Assembly: GCA_035302405.1 (NCBI GenBank)
Contig: DATGSR010000276.1
Coordinates: 1 to 11,555, forward strand
Direction of reading: 5' to 3'
DNA length: 11,555 nucleotides
Source: CALKWS01 sp035302405
Lineage (GTDB): Bacteria; Actinomycetota; Actinomycetes; Actinomycetales; Beutenbergiaceae
In this document: piece by piece, positions 1 through 6,286 of the stretch
Layout: the number at the start of each line of letters is the position of its first letter
How positions within the stretch are numbered: position 1 is the first letter of the stretch
Notes under the pieces: model-generated
The model's database searches: none
Told to the model about the DNA's origin: nothing
Seen by the model: the letters and a program-made list of their open reading frames with translations, nothing else
Position numbers and translations under genes: made by a program

Positions 1-339
1 GCCGAGTGGGCCCCGGGCGGTGACTTGGGCGGGCTGGCGGCGTTCGCCCGGGCCGCCGGGCTTGCGCTCGTCGACCAGCGGGCCCAGCCGGGCTCCTTCG
101 ATGAGGACCCGTTCGCCGGACGCGGAGCCGAGCGGTTACGACGCTCCCGCGGTCCGAACACCCGGGCGATGATCTGGCTCACCTGTTGGGCGCTGGGCAT
201 GCTCATGCCCACCGTCGCCGCCGCAGGTGTCGCACACGTTGCCTTCCTCCTAGCGGTCGCCGCATGTGCCGGCGCCCCGGTGCTCCTGCGGTGGTCGGCG
301 CGCCGGTGGCTGGGAGCGGGGGGCAGGGAAACGTCCTAG
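1..339 (+). CDS. C-terminal part of an unrecognised membrane protein (5' end outside window)
   Basis: The reading frame is open from the first base of the window and ends at TAG 337-339, giving a 112-residue C-terminal fragment. Residues 1-55 are soluble and charged, with an Arg-rich patch (RLRRSRG) just before the membrane part. Residues about 56-75 and 76-96 form two adjacent hydrophobic stretches, probably a membrane hairpin, followed by a short basic tail (RWSARRW) that would be expected on the cytoplasmic side by the positive-inside rule. I recognise no family and assign no function. The gene is convergent with rne, so it is not part of the same transcript. The internal TTG at 25 is not taken as a start because the frame continues upstream with normal codon use for the region. 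Confidence 0.55.
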   Translation, partial: AEWAPGGDLGGLAAFARAAGLALVDQRAQPGSFDEDPFAGRGAERLRRSRGPNTRAMIWLTCWALGMLMPTVAAAGVAHVAFLLAVAACAGAPVLLRWSARRWLGAGGRETS

Positions 340-509
340 AACGTTCTGCCCAACAGGCACGCCCAGGTCTCCCGCTCAGCGATACTGCGCCGCCTCCCGG
401 CGCTCCCGACCCCAGGGGTCCCCGGCGTTCTCGGTCGTACCGAGCCCAGCATTCCCCGCTCCCCCGCCGGGATTGCGCTGGCGGCCCGCCCCCGAACCGC
501 CGGCGCAGG
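340..509. other. Intergenic region between convergent membrane-protein gene and rne
   Basis: These 170 bases separate two convergent stops. The clearest element is a small perfect hairpin, CTCGGT (429-434), loop CGT, ACCGAG (438-443). A GC palindrome, GACCCC-A-GGGGTC (408-420), lies next to it. Neither is followed by a T-run on either strand, so a classical intrinsic terminator is not supported. The position between convergent genes makes a weak bidirectional stop possible. Confidence 0.3.
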
Positions 510-3500
510 TCACTCCTGTGCGGTGCCGACCGGTGCCGTGTCCCCGGGGCCGGGCTCTGCCTGTGACTCATCGGACTGCGCGGCCGGCGTCGCCGATGCG
601 GTTGGTTCGGCCGGCTCGCCTGCGGCGGAGTCACCGTCCTGCCGGTCGTCGCGCCTCACCTCGGTCCCGTCACTCTGCGCGGCACTCTCCGCGGCCCGCT
701 CGGCGGCGCTACTGGAAGCATCGTCGAGGCTGCCGGCGGCAGTCGCAGAATTACTGGTGACCTCGGCGGAATTACTGGTGGCCTCGGCGGAAGTACCGGA
801 GGCATCCGCGGGGGCGGCGTCAGACTCACCCGCCTTGCCGGAGGTGCGATCCTCGTCGGCGCCCGAACGTTCGGAGCGGGTTTCCTCCTCACCGGCGCCG
901 GACTTCTCCTCGGCCTCATCCGAATCGGACTTGGCCTTCTGTGCGTCCTGTGCGTCTTTCGCGTCCTGTTCGGCGTGGGCGTTGGCCGCCGCCGCGGCGA
1001 TGTTCGCCAACGCTGCGCGCACCTGGGCACGCTGCGCCTCGTCCTGTTCCGGTTCGGCCCGTCCGCCGCCCTTCGACTTATTGCCGCGCTTACCGCGGTC
1101 GTCGCTCTCCAGCGGTTCGGTGTGCACGTGGTAGCCGCGGCCGTTGCAGTGTTCGCAACTCTCGCTGAAGGCTTCCAACAAGCCCTGGCCGATCCGTTTC
1201 CGGGTCATCTGCACCAGGCCGAGCGATGTCACCTCGGCTACCTGGTGGCGGGTGCGGTCCCGGCCCAGGCACTCCACCAGGCGGCGCAGGACCAGGTCGC
1301 GGTTGGCCTCCAGGACCATGTCGATGAAGTCGATCACGATGATGCCGCCGATGTCGCGCAACCGCAGTTGGCGCACGATCTCCTCGGCGGCCTCGAGGTT
1401 GTTGCGGGTGACCGTCTCCTCCAGCGTGCCGCCGGTGCCGGTGAACTTGCCGGTGTTGACGTCCACCACCGTCATCGCCTCGGTGCGGTCGATCACCAGC
1501 GAGCCGCCGGAGGGCAACCAGACTTTGCGGTCCAGCGCCTTGGCGATCTGCTCGTTGATCCGCAGTTCGGCGAACAGGTCCTTCTTGTCCGTCCAGTGGT
1601 ACACCCGGTCACGCAGGTCCGGGGCCACCGCCTCGACGTACTCCGAGACCGTCTTCCAGGCCTCATCACCGGAGATGGTCAGCGAACTGAAGTCCTCGTT
1701 GAACACATCGCGCACCACCCGCACGGCCAGTTCCGGTTCGCCCTTCAGCAGGGTCGGGGCGTTGACGGACTTGCGGTTCGACTTCTTCTGGATGTCCGCC
1801 CATTGCCGGGTGAGTCGCTCCACGTCCCGGCGCAGTTCCTCCTCCGTGGCGCCCTCGGCGGCGGTGCGCACGATCACGCCCTGACCGTCCGGGACGATGT
1901 CCTTGAGCAACTTCTTCAACCGGTTGCGTTCGGTGTCGGGCAACTTGCGCGAGATGCCGGTCATCGCCCCGGAGGGCACCAGCACCAGGTAGCGGCCTGC
2001 CAGGGTGATCTGGGAGGTCAACCGCGCGCCCTTGTGTCCGGCCGGATCCTTGGTCACTTGCACCAGCACGGTGTCGCCCGGAGCGAGAGCCTGCTCGATC
2101 CGGCGGGGCTGGCCCTCCAACCCGGCCGCGTCCCAGTTCACCTCACCGGCGTACAGCACCGCGTTGCGGCCCTTGCCGATGTCGATGAACGCCGCTTCCA
2201 TCGAGGGCAGCACATTCTGCACCCGCCCCAGGTACACATTGCCGACCATCGACGTCTGGGTCTTGCGGGCCACGTAGTGCTCCACGAGGATCTCGTCCTC
2301 CAGCACCGCGACCTGAGTGCGGCCGTTGCGCTCGCGCACCACCATGTCCCGTTTGACCGACTCACGCCGCGCGAGGAACTCCGCCTCGGTGATGATGGCC
2401 CTGCGCCGTTGGGAGTCCCGGCCGTCCCTTCGTCGCTGCCGCTTGGCCTCCAGCCGGGTGGAACCCTTCAGCGCGGTCACCTCATCGCGACCGCCGTCCT
2501 CCGAGCCCGACCCCCGTGAGCCTCGCCGGCGCCGACGCCGGCGCGAGGAACCGCTGCCGGAACCGTTGTCGCCGTTGTCCCCGCTATCGGTCTGCTCAGA
2601 GCCCCGGTCGCTCGAGGATGTCTTGCGAGAGTCCTCATCGTCGGCGTTGCTTGCGGGCTGGTCCCCGTTGCGGTCGCGGTCGCTGCCGTCAGACTTGGCC
2701 GCGTCCTCCGAGTCCTCGCCCTGGTCGTTGCGCTTGCCGTTCCCACGACGGCGTCCTCGGCCGCCCCGGCGGCGACGCCGACGCTTCGGGCCCTGCCCGC
2801 TCTCGCCATCGTCGCTTGCGGGAGGCTCCGCCGCTTCAGAGTCACTGCTGCTGTCCTCGGCTGCCGCCTCGGTATCCGGCCGAGTCTCGCCCCGTTGATC
2901 GCGCTCCGCTTGCCGGTCGCCGGGCTCATCGGAAGGCGTGTCGACGGCGGGCGGTCCAGCGGGTGCCGCCGCGCGGCGGGGGCGACGGGCCCGGGTGGGG
3001 TCGGGAGCCTGGAAGAGCAACGCCGTCGCGGGCAGTCGCGGGCTGTCGGTGTCCTGCTCCGCGTCGGCCCCGCGATCGTGGTCTTTGTCCTCGCCGTCGT
3101 GCCCCTCCGCATCGGCCCGATCGGTGCCATCGCGCTGGTGGCCAGCCGTGTCACCGCGCTCGTGGTCAGCCTGGCCGGATCCCTGCTGCCCCGGGCCGTC
3201 CTGACGTGCCTCCTCGTGCTCGCCGACCGGGGACCTACGGCTGCGGGACTTGCCGCGCCTGCCGCGTTCGGGTTTGGAATCTTCCGGCGCCTCGTCCTCG
3301 CGGACCTGCTGCACGGGCTGGGTTCCGCGGGCGCGGGGGTCCTTGCGGTCCCGTTCGGGGATGTCCAGGTCGATCACCGCGGGTTTGTCGGCGCCCGTCT
3401 CGCTCGGGGTCTTTTTGGGGTCGACGCCCAGCGCAGCGAAGACGTCCAGCGCCGGCTCATCCGTTGCGTCGTCATCGCCCGCTGCGTCGTCAGCCCGTTC

Positions 3501-3905
3501 GTCCGTTTCGTCGTCATCGCTTGTCGCGTCGTCAGCCGCAACTTCATCCTCGCCCGCGGCGTCATCGTCTGCTTCGTCGTCGCCATCGGCCGCCTTACCC
3601 GCGGCGGCCGGCTCCACCGGCGTCTCGGCCGGGTCGGTGCCGTCCGAGCTGGGTACCGCAGCAGCCCCAGCATCGGTCTCCGCCGGGGCGTCAGCGCTCC
3701 CCCCGTCCTCCGGGGCCGGCTGCGCCTGCGTGGAGGGCGACTCGGCCGAGGCCTGCTCGGCTGCTCGTTGCTCCGATGCTTCCTGCTCGGCTGCTTCGCG
3801 CTGGGCCGGTGTCATCACCGGTCTGGTTGCCCGCCGCGGTCTGCGCCGACCCGTTGCGGCGGGCGTGGATTCTGTTGTCGCGTCGTTGGTGGGTTGATCA
3901 CTCAC
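510..3905 (-). CDS. rne: Ribonuclease E/G (RNase E, actinobacterial type)
   Basis: This 1131-residue endoribonuclease cuts single-stranded AU-rich RNA and acts in mRNA decay and rRNA/tRNA maturation. The core is recognisable: an S1 RNA-binding domain around residues 540-610 (YLGRVQNVLPSMEAAFID), the DNase I-like catalytic region with metal ligands D815 and N817 (VDVNTG) and D859 in IDFIDM, and the CxxC zinc-link C917/C920 (CEHC). The first ~510 residues are disordered: an acidic Asp/Ala/Glu region, then Arg-rich patches near 372-395 and 452-466. The ~200-residue tail is Ala/Ser/Glu-rich. Flanking disordered arms around a central core are known for Streptomyces and mycobacterial RNase E. I chose GTG at 3905 because GGAG (3914-3917) lies 8 bases upstream; the in-frame ATG at 3935 has no Shine-Dalgarno and would place an inverted repeat inside the gene. 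The usual neighbours rplU and rpmA are not downstream. Confidence 0.95.
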   Translation of the reverse strand: MSDQPTNDATTESTPAATGRRRPRRATRPVMTPAQREAAEQEASEQRAAEQASAESPSTQAQPAPEDGGSADAPAETDAGAAAVPSSDGTDPAETPVEPAAAGKAADGDDEADDDAAGEDEVAADDATSDDDETDERADDAAGDDDATDEPALDVFAALGVDPKKTPSETGADKPAVIDLDIPERDRKDPRARGTQPVQQVREDEAPEDSKPERGRRGKSRSRRSPVGEHEEARQDGPGQQGSGQADHERGDTAGHQRDGTDRADAEGHDGEDKDHDRGADAEQDTDSPRLPATALLFQAPDPTRARRPRRAAAPAGPPAVDTPSDEPGDRQAERDQRGETRPDTEAAAEDSSSDSEAAEPPASDDGESGQGPKRRRRRRGGRGRRRGNGKRNDQGEDSEDAAKSDGSDRDRNGDQPASNADDEDSRKTSSSDRGSEQTDSGDNGDNGSGSGSSRRRRRRRGSRGSGSEDGGRDEVTALKGSTRLEAKRQRRRDGRDSQRRRAIITEAEFLARRESVKRDMVVRERNGRTQVAVLEDEILVEHYVARKTQTSMVGNVYLGRVQNVLPSMEAAFIDIGKGRNAVLYAGEVNWDAAGLEGQPRRIEQALAPGDTVLVQVTKDPAGHKGARLTSQITLAGRYLVLVPSGAMTGISRKLPDTERNRLKKLLKDIVPDGQGVIVRTAAEGATEEELRRDVERLTRQWADIQKKSNRKSVNAPTLLKGEPELAVRVVRDVFNEDFSSLTISGDEAWKTVSEYVEAVAPDLRDRVYHWTDKKDLFAELRINEQIAKALDRKVWLPSGGSLVIDRTEAMTVVDVNTGKFTGTGGTLEETVTRNNLEAAEEIVRQLRLRDIGGIIVIDFIDMVLEANRDLVLRRLVECLGRDRTRHQVAEVTSLGLVQMTRKRIGQGLLEAFSESCEHCNGRGYHVHTEPLESDDRGKRGNKSKGGGRAEPEQDEAQRAQVRAALANIAAAAANAHAEQDAKDAQDAQKAKSDSDEAEEKSGAGEEETRSERSGADEDRTSGKAGESDAAPADASGTSAEATSNSAEVTSNSATAAGSLDDASSSAAERAAESAAQSDGTEVRRDDRQDGDSAAGEPAEPTASATPAAQSDESQAEPGPGDTAPVGTAQE
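748..810 (-). repeat. 21-bp tandem repeat inside the rne tail
   Basis: Two nearly identical 21-bp units (748-768 and 769-789, one base different) are followed by a degenerate third (790-810). They encode a seven-residue repeat of the form SAE(A/V)TSN in the disordered C-terminal arm of RNase E. The unit length is a multiple of three, so copy number can vary without breaking the frame. Confidence 0.8.
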
Positions 3906-3920
3906 GAGGTGTGCTCCGGC

Positions 3921-3948
3921 CCTCGTACCACCCATATTTGGTACGAGG
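3921..3948 (-). promoter_or_regulatory. Perfect 10-bp inverted repeat in the rne leader
   Basis: The arms CCTCGTACCA (3921-3930) and TGGTACGAGG (3939-3948) are perfectly complementary and flank an 8-base AT-rich spacer. On the rne strand the repeat ends three bases before the GGAG ribosome binding site. As RNA it would be a strong hairpin beside the Shine-Dalgarno; as DNA it has the size and symmetry of a dimeric-repressor operator. Which it is cannot be decided from sequence. E. coli rne is autoregulated through leader hairpins, which makes the RNA reading attractive, but no homology to that leader is claimed. Confidence 0.6.
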
Positions 3949-4304
3949 TGCTATTCGTGGTGCCGGCCGGGGCCGGCGCCGGTAACGGGAAAGTCTGTCG
4001 GTTCCGAGGGCTTTCGCGATCACTCGCGGGAGGCTCTCGCGACGTCATCATCCGTGCCATGTGGGCCGGTGCCGGGTGGTCGGTCCGCATCCTGCGCCGG
4101 GCCCTCATGGGCGGCGCGGGAAGGTCGAACCCCAACTACCTATGCCGATGTCGTCGGGTCCTGCGGAGGGTATGGGTTCCGCACCGCAGCACCAAGGCGA
4201 GTATCGCACAGAACGCCTCCGACGGGGTGGCCACCACGGGTCCGATACGCCCCCCACCCGCCTTTCGGCAGCGTTTCAGCCGCCTCCCCCGGCGTGTCTG
4301 GGCG

Positions 4305-4310
4305 TACGTT
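4305..4310 (+). promoter_or_regulatory. -10-like hexamer for a probable leaderless kinase mRNA
   Basis: TACGTT fits the TANNNT -10 pattern common in actinobacteria. Seven bases separate it from the ATG at 4318, placing the expected transcription start at or next to the A of the start codon. No Shine-Dalgarno precedes the ATG, which fits a leaderless message. No clear -35 is visible about 17 bases upstream (around 4282-4287). Confidence 0.5.
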
Positions 4311-4317
4311 GTGAGTC

Positions 4318-5943
4318 ATGGATTCAACGCGGGCGATGGAACCGACGCTGCGAGCCGTGCTGTCCCTGACCTCTCATCTGGATCTGGACCAAGTTCTGCA
4401 GGAGTTGGTGGAAACTGCGGCGGAATTGACCGGGGCGAAATACGCCGCGATCGGAGTGCTGGACTCCTCGGGAGTGAACGAGCGGTTCCTCTACACCGGC
4501 ATGCCTCAGGACTTCACCGACACCCACGACCCACCGCACGGATACGGGGTGTTGAGCGCGATCCCGGCCGAGGGGGCGCTGCTGCTGGAGGACCTCACCC
4601 AACACGAGGCCTTCCTCGGATTTCCCTCCGAGCATCCGCCGATGCGCACATTCCTGGGCGTCTCGTTACGGATCGGCGATGAGGTGTTCGGGCGGATCTA
4701 TCTGGCGGAGAAGCCCGGAGGATTCGACGACGACGACGCCCGGCAGGTGCAGGTGCTGGCCGCCGCCGCGTCGATCGCCGTCCAGAACACAAGCCTGTAC
4801 GAGACGGTCCGTTCCCGGGAGCAGTGGGTGGTAGCCGGCCAGGAGATCACCACCGCCATGCTGGAAGGCACCGACGTAGAGGAGGCGCTGACGGTCATCG
4901 CCCAGCGGGCCCGGCAGATCGCGGCCGCCGATACCGCGGTGCTGGTGCTCCCCGGTGTGGGCGAGGACTGGGTGATCGAGATCGTCGACGGCGATTCCCA
5001 CGGTGATTTGCTCGGCACCGTGATGCCGCCGGACGGTCGGGCCCAGCAGGTGATCCGCACCGGCGCAGGCATGATCGTGGACTCCTTCGCGCGGGCCCAC
5101 CGGCTCCGGGTGCCCCAGTTCGGCCGGTACGGACCTTCGCTCTATGCGCCGCTGGGCGACCGGGAGAACGTGATGGGCGTGATTATCCTGCTGCGCCGCA
5201 AGCGGGCACCGGAGTTCAGCACCACCGATCTGCAAGTGGCTGAATCCTTCGCCCGTCAGGCCGCCCTGGCCCTGCACCTGGCCGAGGCCCGGGACGCCCA
5301 GGATCGGGCCTCGGTGCTCGATGAACGTGAGCGGATTTCCCGCGACCTGCATGACCTGGCGATCCAGCAGTTGTTCGCCTCGGGCCTGCAGCTGACCCAG
5401 GCCCGCGAGCAGATTCCAGCCCGGGAGGAACAACTCCTGGCCGTGCTGGATGAGGCGCTCACCGGGGTCGATGAGTCGGTACGCCAAATCCGGGCGATCG
5501 TGCACGCGCTGCGGTCACCCGATGAACGCGCCGGGTTGGTGGACCGGTTGGAGCGGGAGGTGTCCCTGGCTCGCACCGGCCTGGGTTTCGCGCCGTCGCT
5601 GGTGCTCGAACGGATCCCTGCCGGCTCCCCGTTGCACTCCGACGAACTGGATGCGCGGGTGGATGATGACCTGGCCGACGACGTAGTGGCCGTGGTACGC
5701 GAGGGCCTGGCCAACGCAGCCCGCCACGCCCGGGCCTCCTTGTTGCACGTGCGGGTGGGTCTGGGCACCGACCAGATCCGAGTGGACATCATCGACGACG
5801 GCGTGGGCCTGCCGGCGGACCCGCCGCGATCCTCCGGTCTGGCGAACCTGGGGCAACGCGCCCGCCGCCACGGCGGGCACTTCACCTGGGCCGCAGCCAC
5901 CGACGGCGGGGCACATCTGACCTGGACGGCGCAGTTGGGTTGA
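4318..5943 (+). CDS. Two-GAF sensor histidine kinase, DevS/DosT-like
   Basis: This 541-residue protein lacks membrane segments and should be a cytoplasmic sensor kinase. GAF-A spans about 20-165 and GAF-B about 170-325. A HisKA_3 dimerisation domain follows with phospho-acceptor H345 (ISRDLHD), then an HATPase_c domain with N-box N466 (REGLANAARHA), G1 D493 (DDGVGLP) and a GLANLGQRA G2 region. The order and many segments match mycobacterial DevS/DosT. GAF-A contains HPPMRTFLG with H106 and, 22 residues later, Y128 (IYLAEK); in DevS, as I recall, the same motif holds heme ligand H149 with Y171 22 residues on. G46 aligns with DevS E87 and DosT G85. Heme binding is inferred, since HPPMRTFLG-type motifs also occur in GAF kinases without proven heme. 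A second in-frame ATG at 4336 is possible, but 4318 fits the leaderless promoter. Its likely partner is the regulator at 7896-8558. Confidence 0.9.
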   Translation: MDSTRAMEPTLRAVLSLTSHLDLDQVLQELVETAAELTGAKYAAIGVLDSSGVNERFLYTGMPQDFTDTHDPPHGYGVLSAIPAEGALLLEDLTQHEAFLGFPSEHPPMRTFLGVSLRIGDEVFGRIYLAEKPGGFDDDDARQVQVLAAAASIAVQNTSLYETVRSREQWVVAGQEITTAMLEGTDVEEALTVIAQRARQIAAADTAVLVLPGVGEDWVIEIVDGDSHGDLLGTVMPPDGRAQQVIRTGAGMIVDSFARAHRLRVPQFGRYGPSLYAPLGDRENVMGVIILLRRKRAPEFSTTDLQVAESFARQAALALHLAEARDAQDRASVLDERERISRDLHDLAIQQLFASGLQLTQAREQIPAREEQLLAVLDEALTGVDESVRQIRAIVHALRSPDERAGLVDRLEREVSLARTGLGFAPSLVLERIPAGSPLHSDELDARVDDDLADDVVAVVREGLANAARHARASLLHVRVGLGTDQIRVDIIDDGVGLPADPPRSSGLANLGQRARRHGGHFTWAAATDGGAHLTWTAQLG

Positions 5944-6032
5944 GCCTTGTCGGATTCCGGCTGTCCAGCGCCTGGGCTGCTTCGAGCGGAGCCCGCCCGA
6001 AGCCGCTCCGAACCGAGCCTGCCCGGCAGCGA

Positions 6033-6160
6033 GCCCGCCGGGCGCCCGCACCGCTCCGAACCCGGCCCGCCGGGCGCCCGAACCGCTCCGAACCCGGCCC
6101 GCCGGGCGCCCGCACCGTTCCGAACCCGGCCTGCCGGGCGCCCGAACCGCTCCGAGCCGG
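6033..6160. repeat. Four-copy 32-bp tandem repeat with hairpin arms
   Basis: Units begin at 6033, 6065, 6097 and 6129 with the core GCC(C/T)GCCGGGCGCCCG, followed by a variable A/C and CCG(C/T)TCCGA. Degraded copies flank the array at about 6001-6032 and 6161-6180. Each unit has the 10-bp palindrome CGGGCGCCCG. The junctions before units 2, 3 and 4 also form CCCGGC-N2-GCCGGG. The unit length is not a multiple of three, which argues against coding. Possible roles are transcription stop, RNA stabilisation or protein binding; none is shown. Confidence 0.85.
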
Positions 6161-6218
6161 GGCCTGCTCGGGTTCAGGCCCCGGGTGTCGGACTTCAGGC
6201 CTGCCGCACCACCCCCTG

Positions 6219-6271
6219 GGTCAGGCCCGCTGGTCAGGCCCGCTGGTCAGGCCCTCTGGGTCAGGCGACGT
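6219..6271. repeat. 13-bp tandem repeat, about four copies
   Basis: GGTCAGGCCCGCT occurs at 6219-6231 and exactly again at 6232-6244, with variants at 6245-6257 (GGTCAGGCCCTCT) and, after one extra G, at 6259-6271 (GGTCAGGCGACGT). It follows the 32-bp array and ends about 15 bases from the peptidase stop codon. No function can be assigned. Confidence 0.8.
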
Positions 6272-6286
6272 TTTGGGCTCGCAGTG

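Larger units (their letters stand above)
3906..4317. other. Divergent intergenic region between rne and the sensor kinase
   Basis: These 412 bases hold the control regions of two divergent genes. Besides the rne leader repeat there is a GC hairpin, GCCGGC (3962-3967), loop CGGG, GCCGGC (3972-3977), and two TCGCGA palindromes near 4013 and 4037. I found no convincing -35/-10 pair for rne. Short open frames here have no ribosome binding site or family resemblance and are not called as genes. Confidence 0.45.
5944..6286. other. Repeat-filled region between convergent kinase and peptidase genes
   Basis: These 343 bases contain two separate tandem arrays (6033-6160 and 6219-6271), with degraded copies around them. 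A 116-codon open frame from a TTG at 5940 runs through, but it is Pro/Arg-rich, overlaps the kinase stop and reads the 32-bp repeat in a different frame in each unit, so it is not called as a gene. No T-run typical of an intrinsic terminator follows the hairpins. Confidence 0.6.

Noticed and set aside
429..443. Intrinsic terminator after the convergent genes
   Set aside because: The six-base stem is short and no T-run follows on either strand, so it is noted only as a small hairpin.
1891..1905. GGGAC-GAT-GTCC resembling a DevR-type palindrome
   Set aside because: It lies within the rne coding region and the half-sites are one base too close for the known spacing.
975..2519. Long + strand open frame of 514 codons opposite rne
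   Set aside because: It is antisense to the conserved catalytic core of RNase E, His/Gln/Arg/Val-rich in the way of mirror frames in GC-rich DNA, and has no recognisable domain.
4234..4256. Possible DevR box (GGG-N8-CCC) upstream of the kinase
   Set aside because: GGGTCCGATACGCCCC has only one fitting half; the second half is out of register. No other site near the DevR consensus was seen in the intergenic regions.
2895..4682. Long + strand open frame of 595 codons across the rne 5' end and the kinase start
   Set aside because: It overlaps the rne N-terminal region, the intergenic region and the kinase in another frame; the composition is Arg/Gly/Val-rich without domains.
6033..6160. CRISPR array
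   Set aside because: The 32-bp units are directly adjacent with no spacers, and no cas gene is present.
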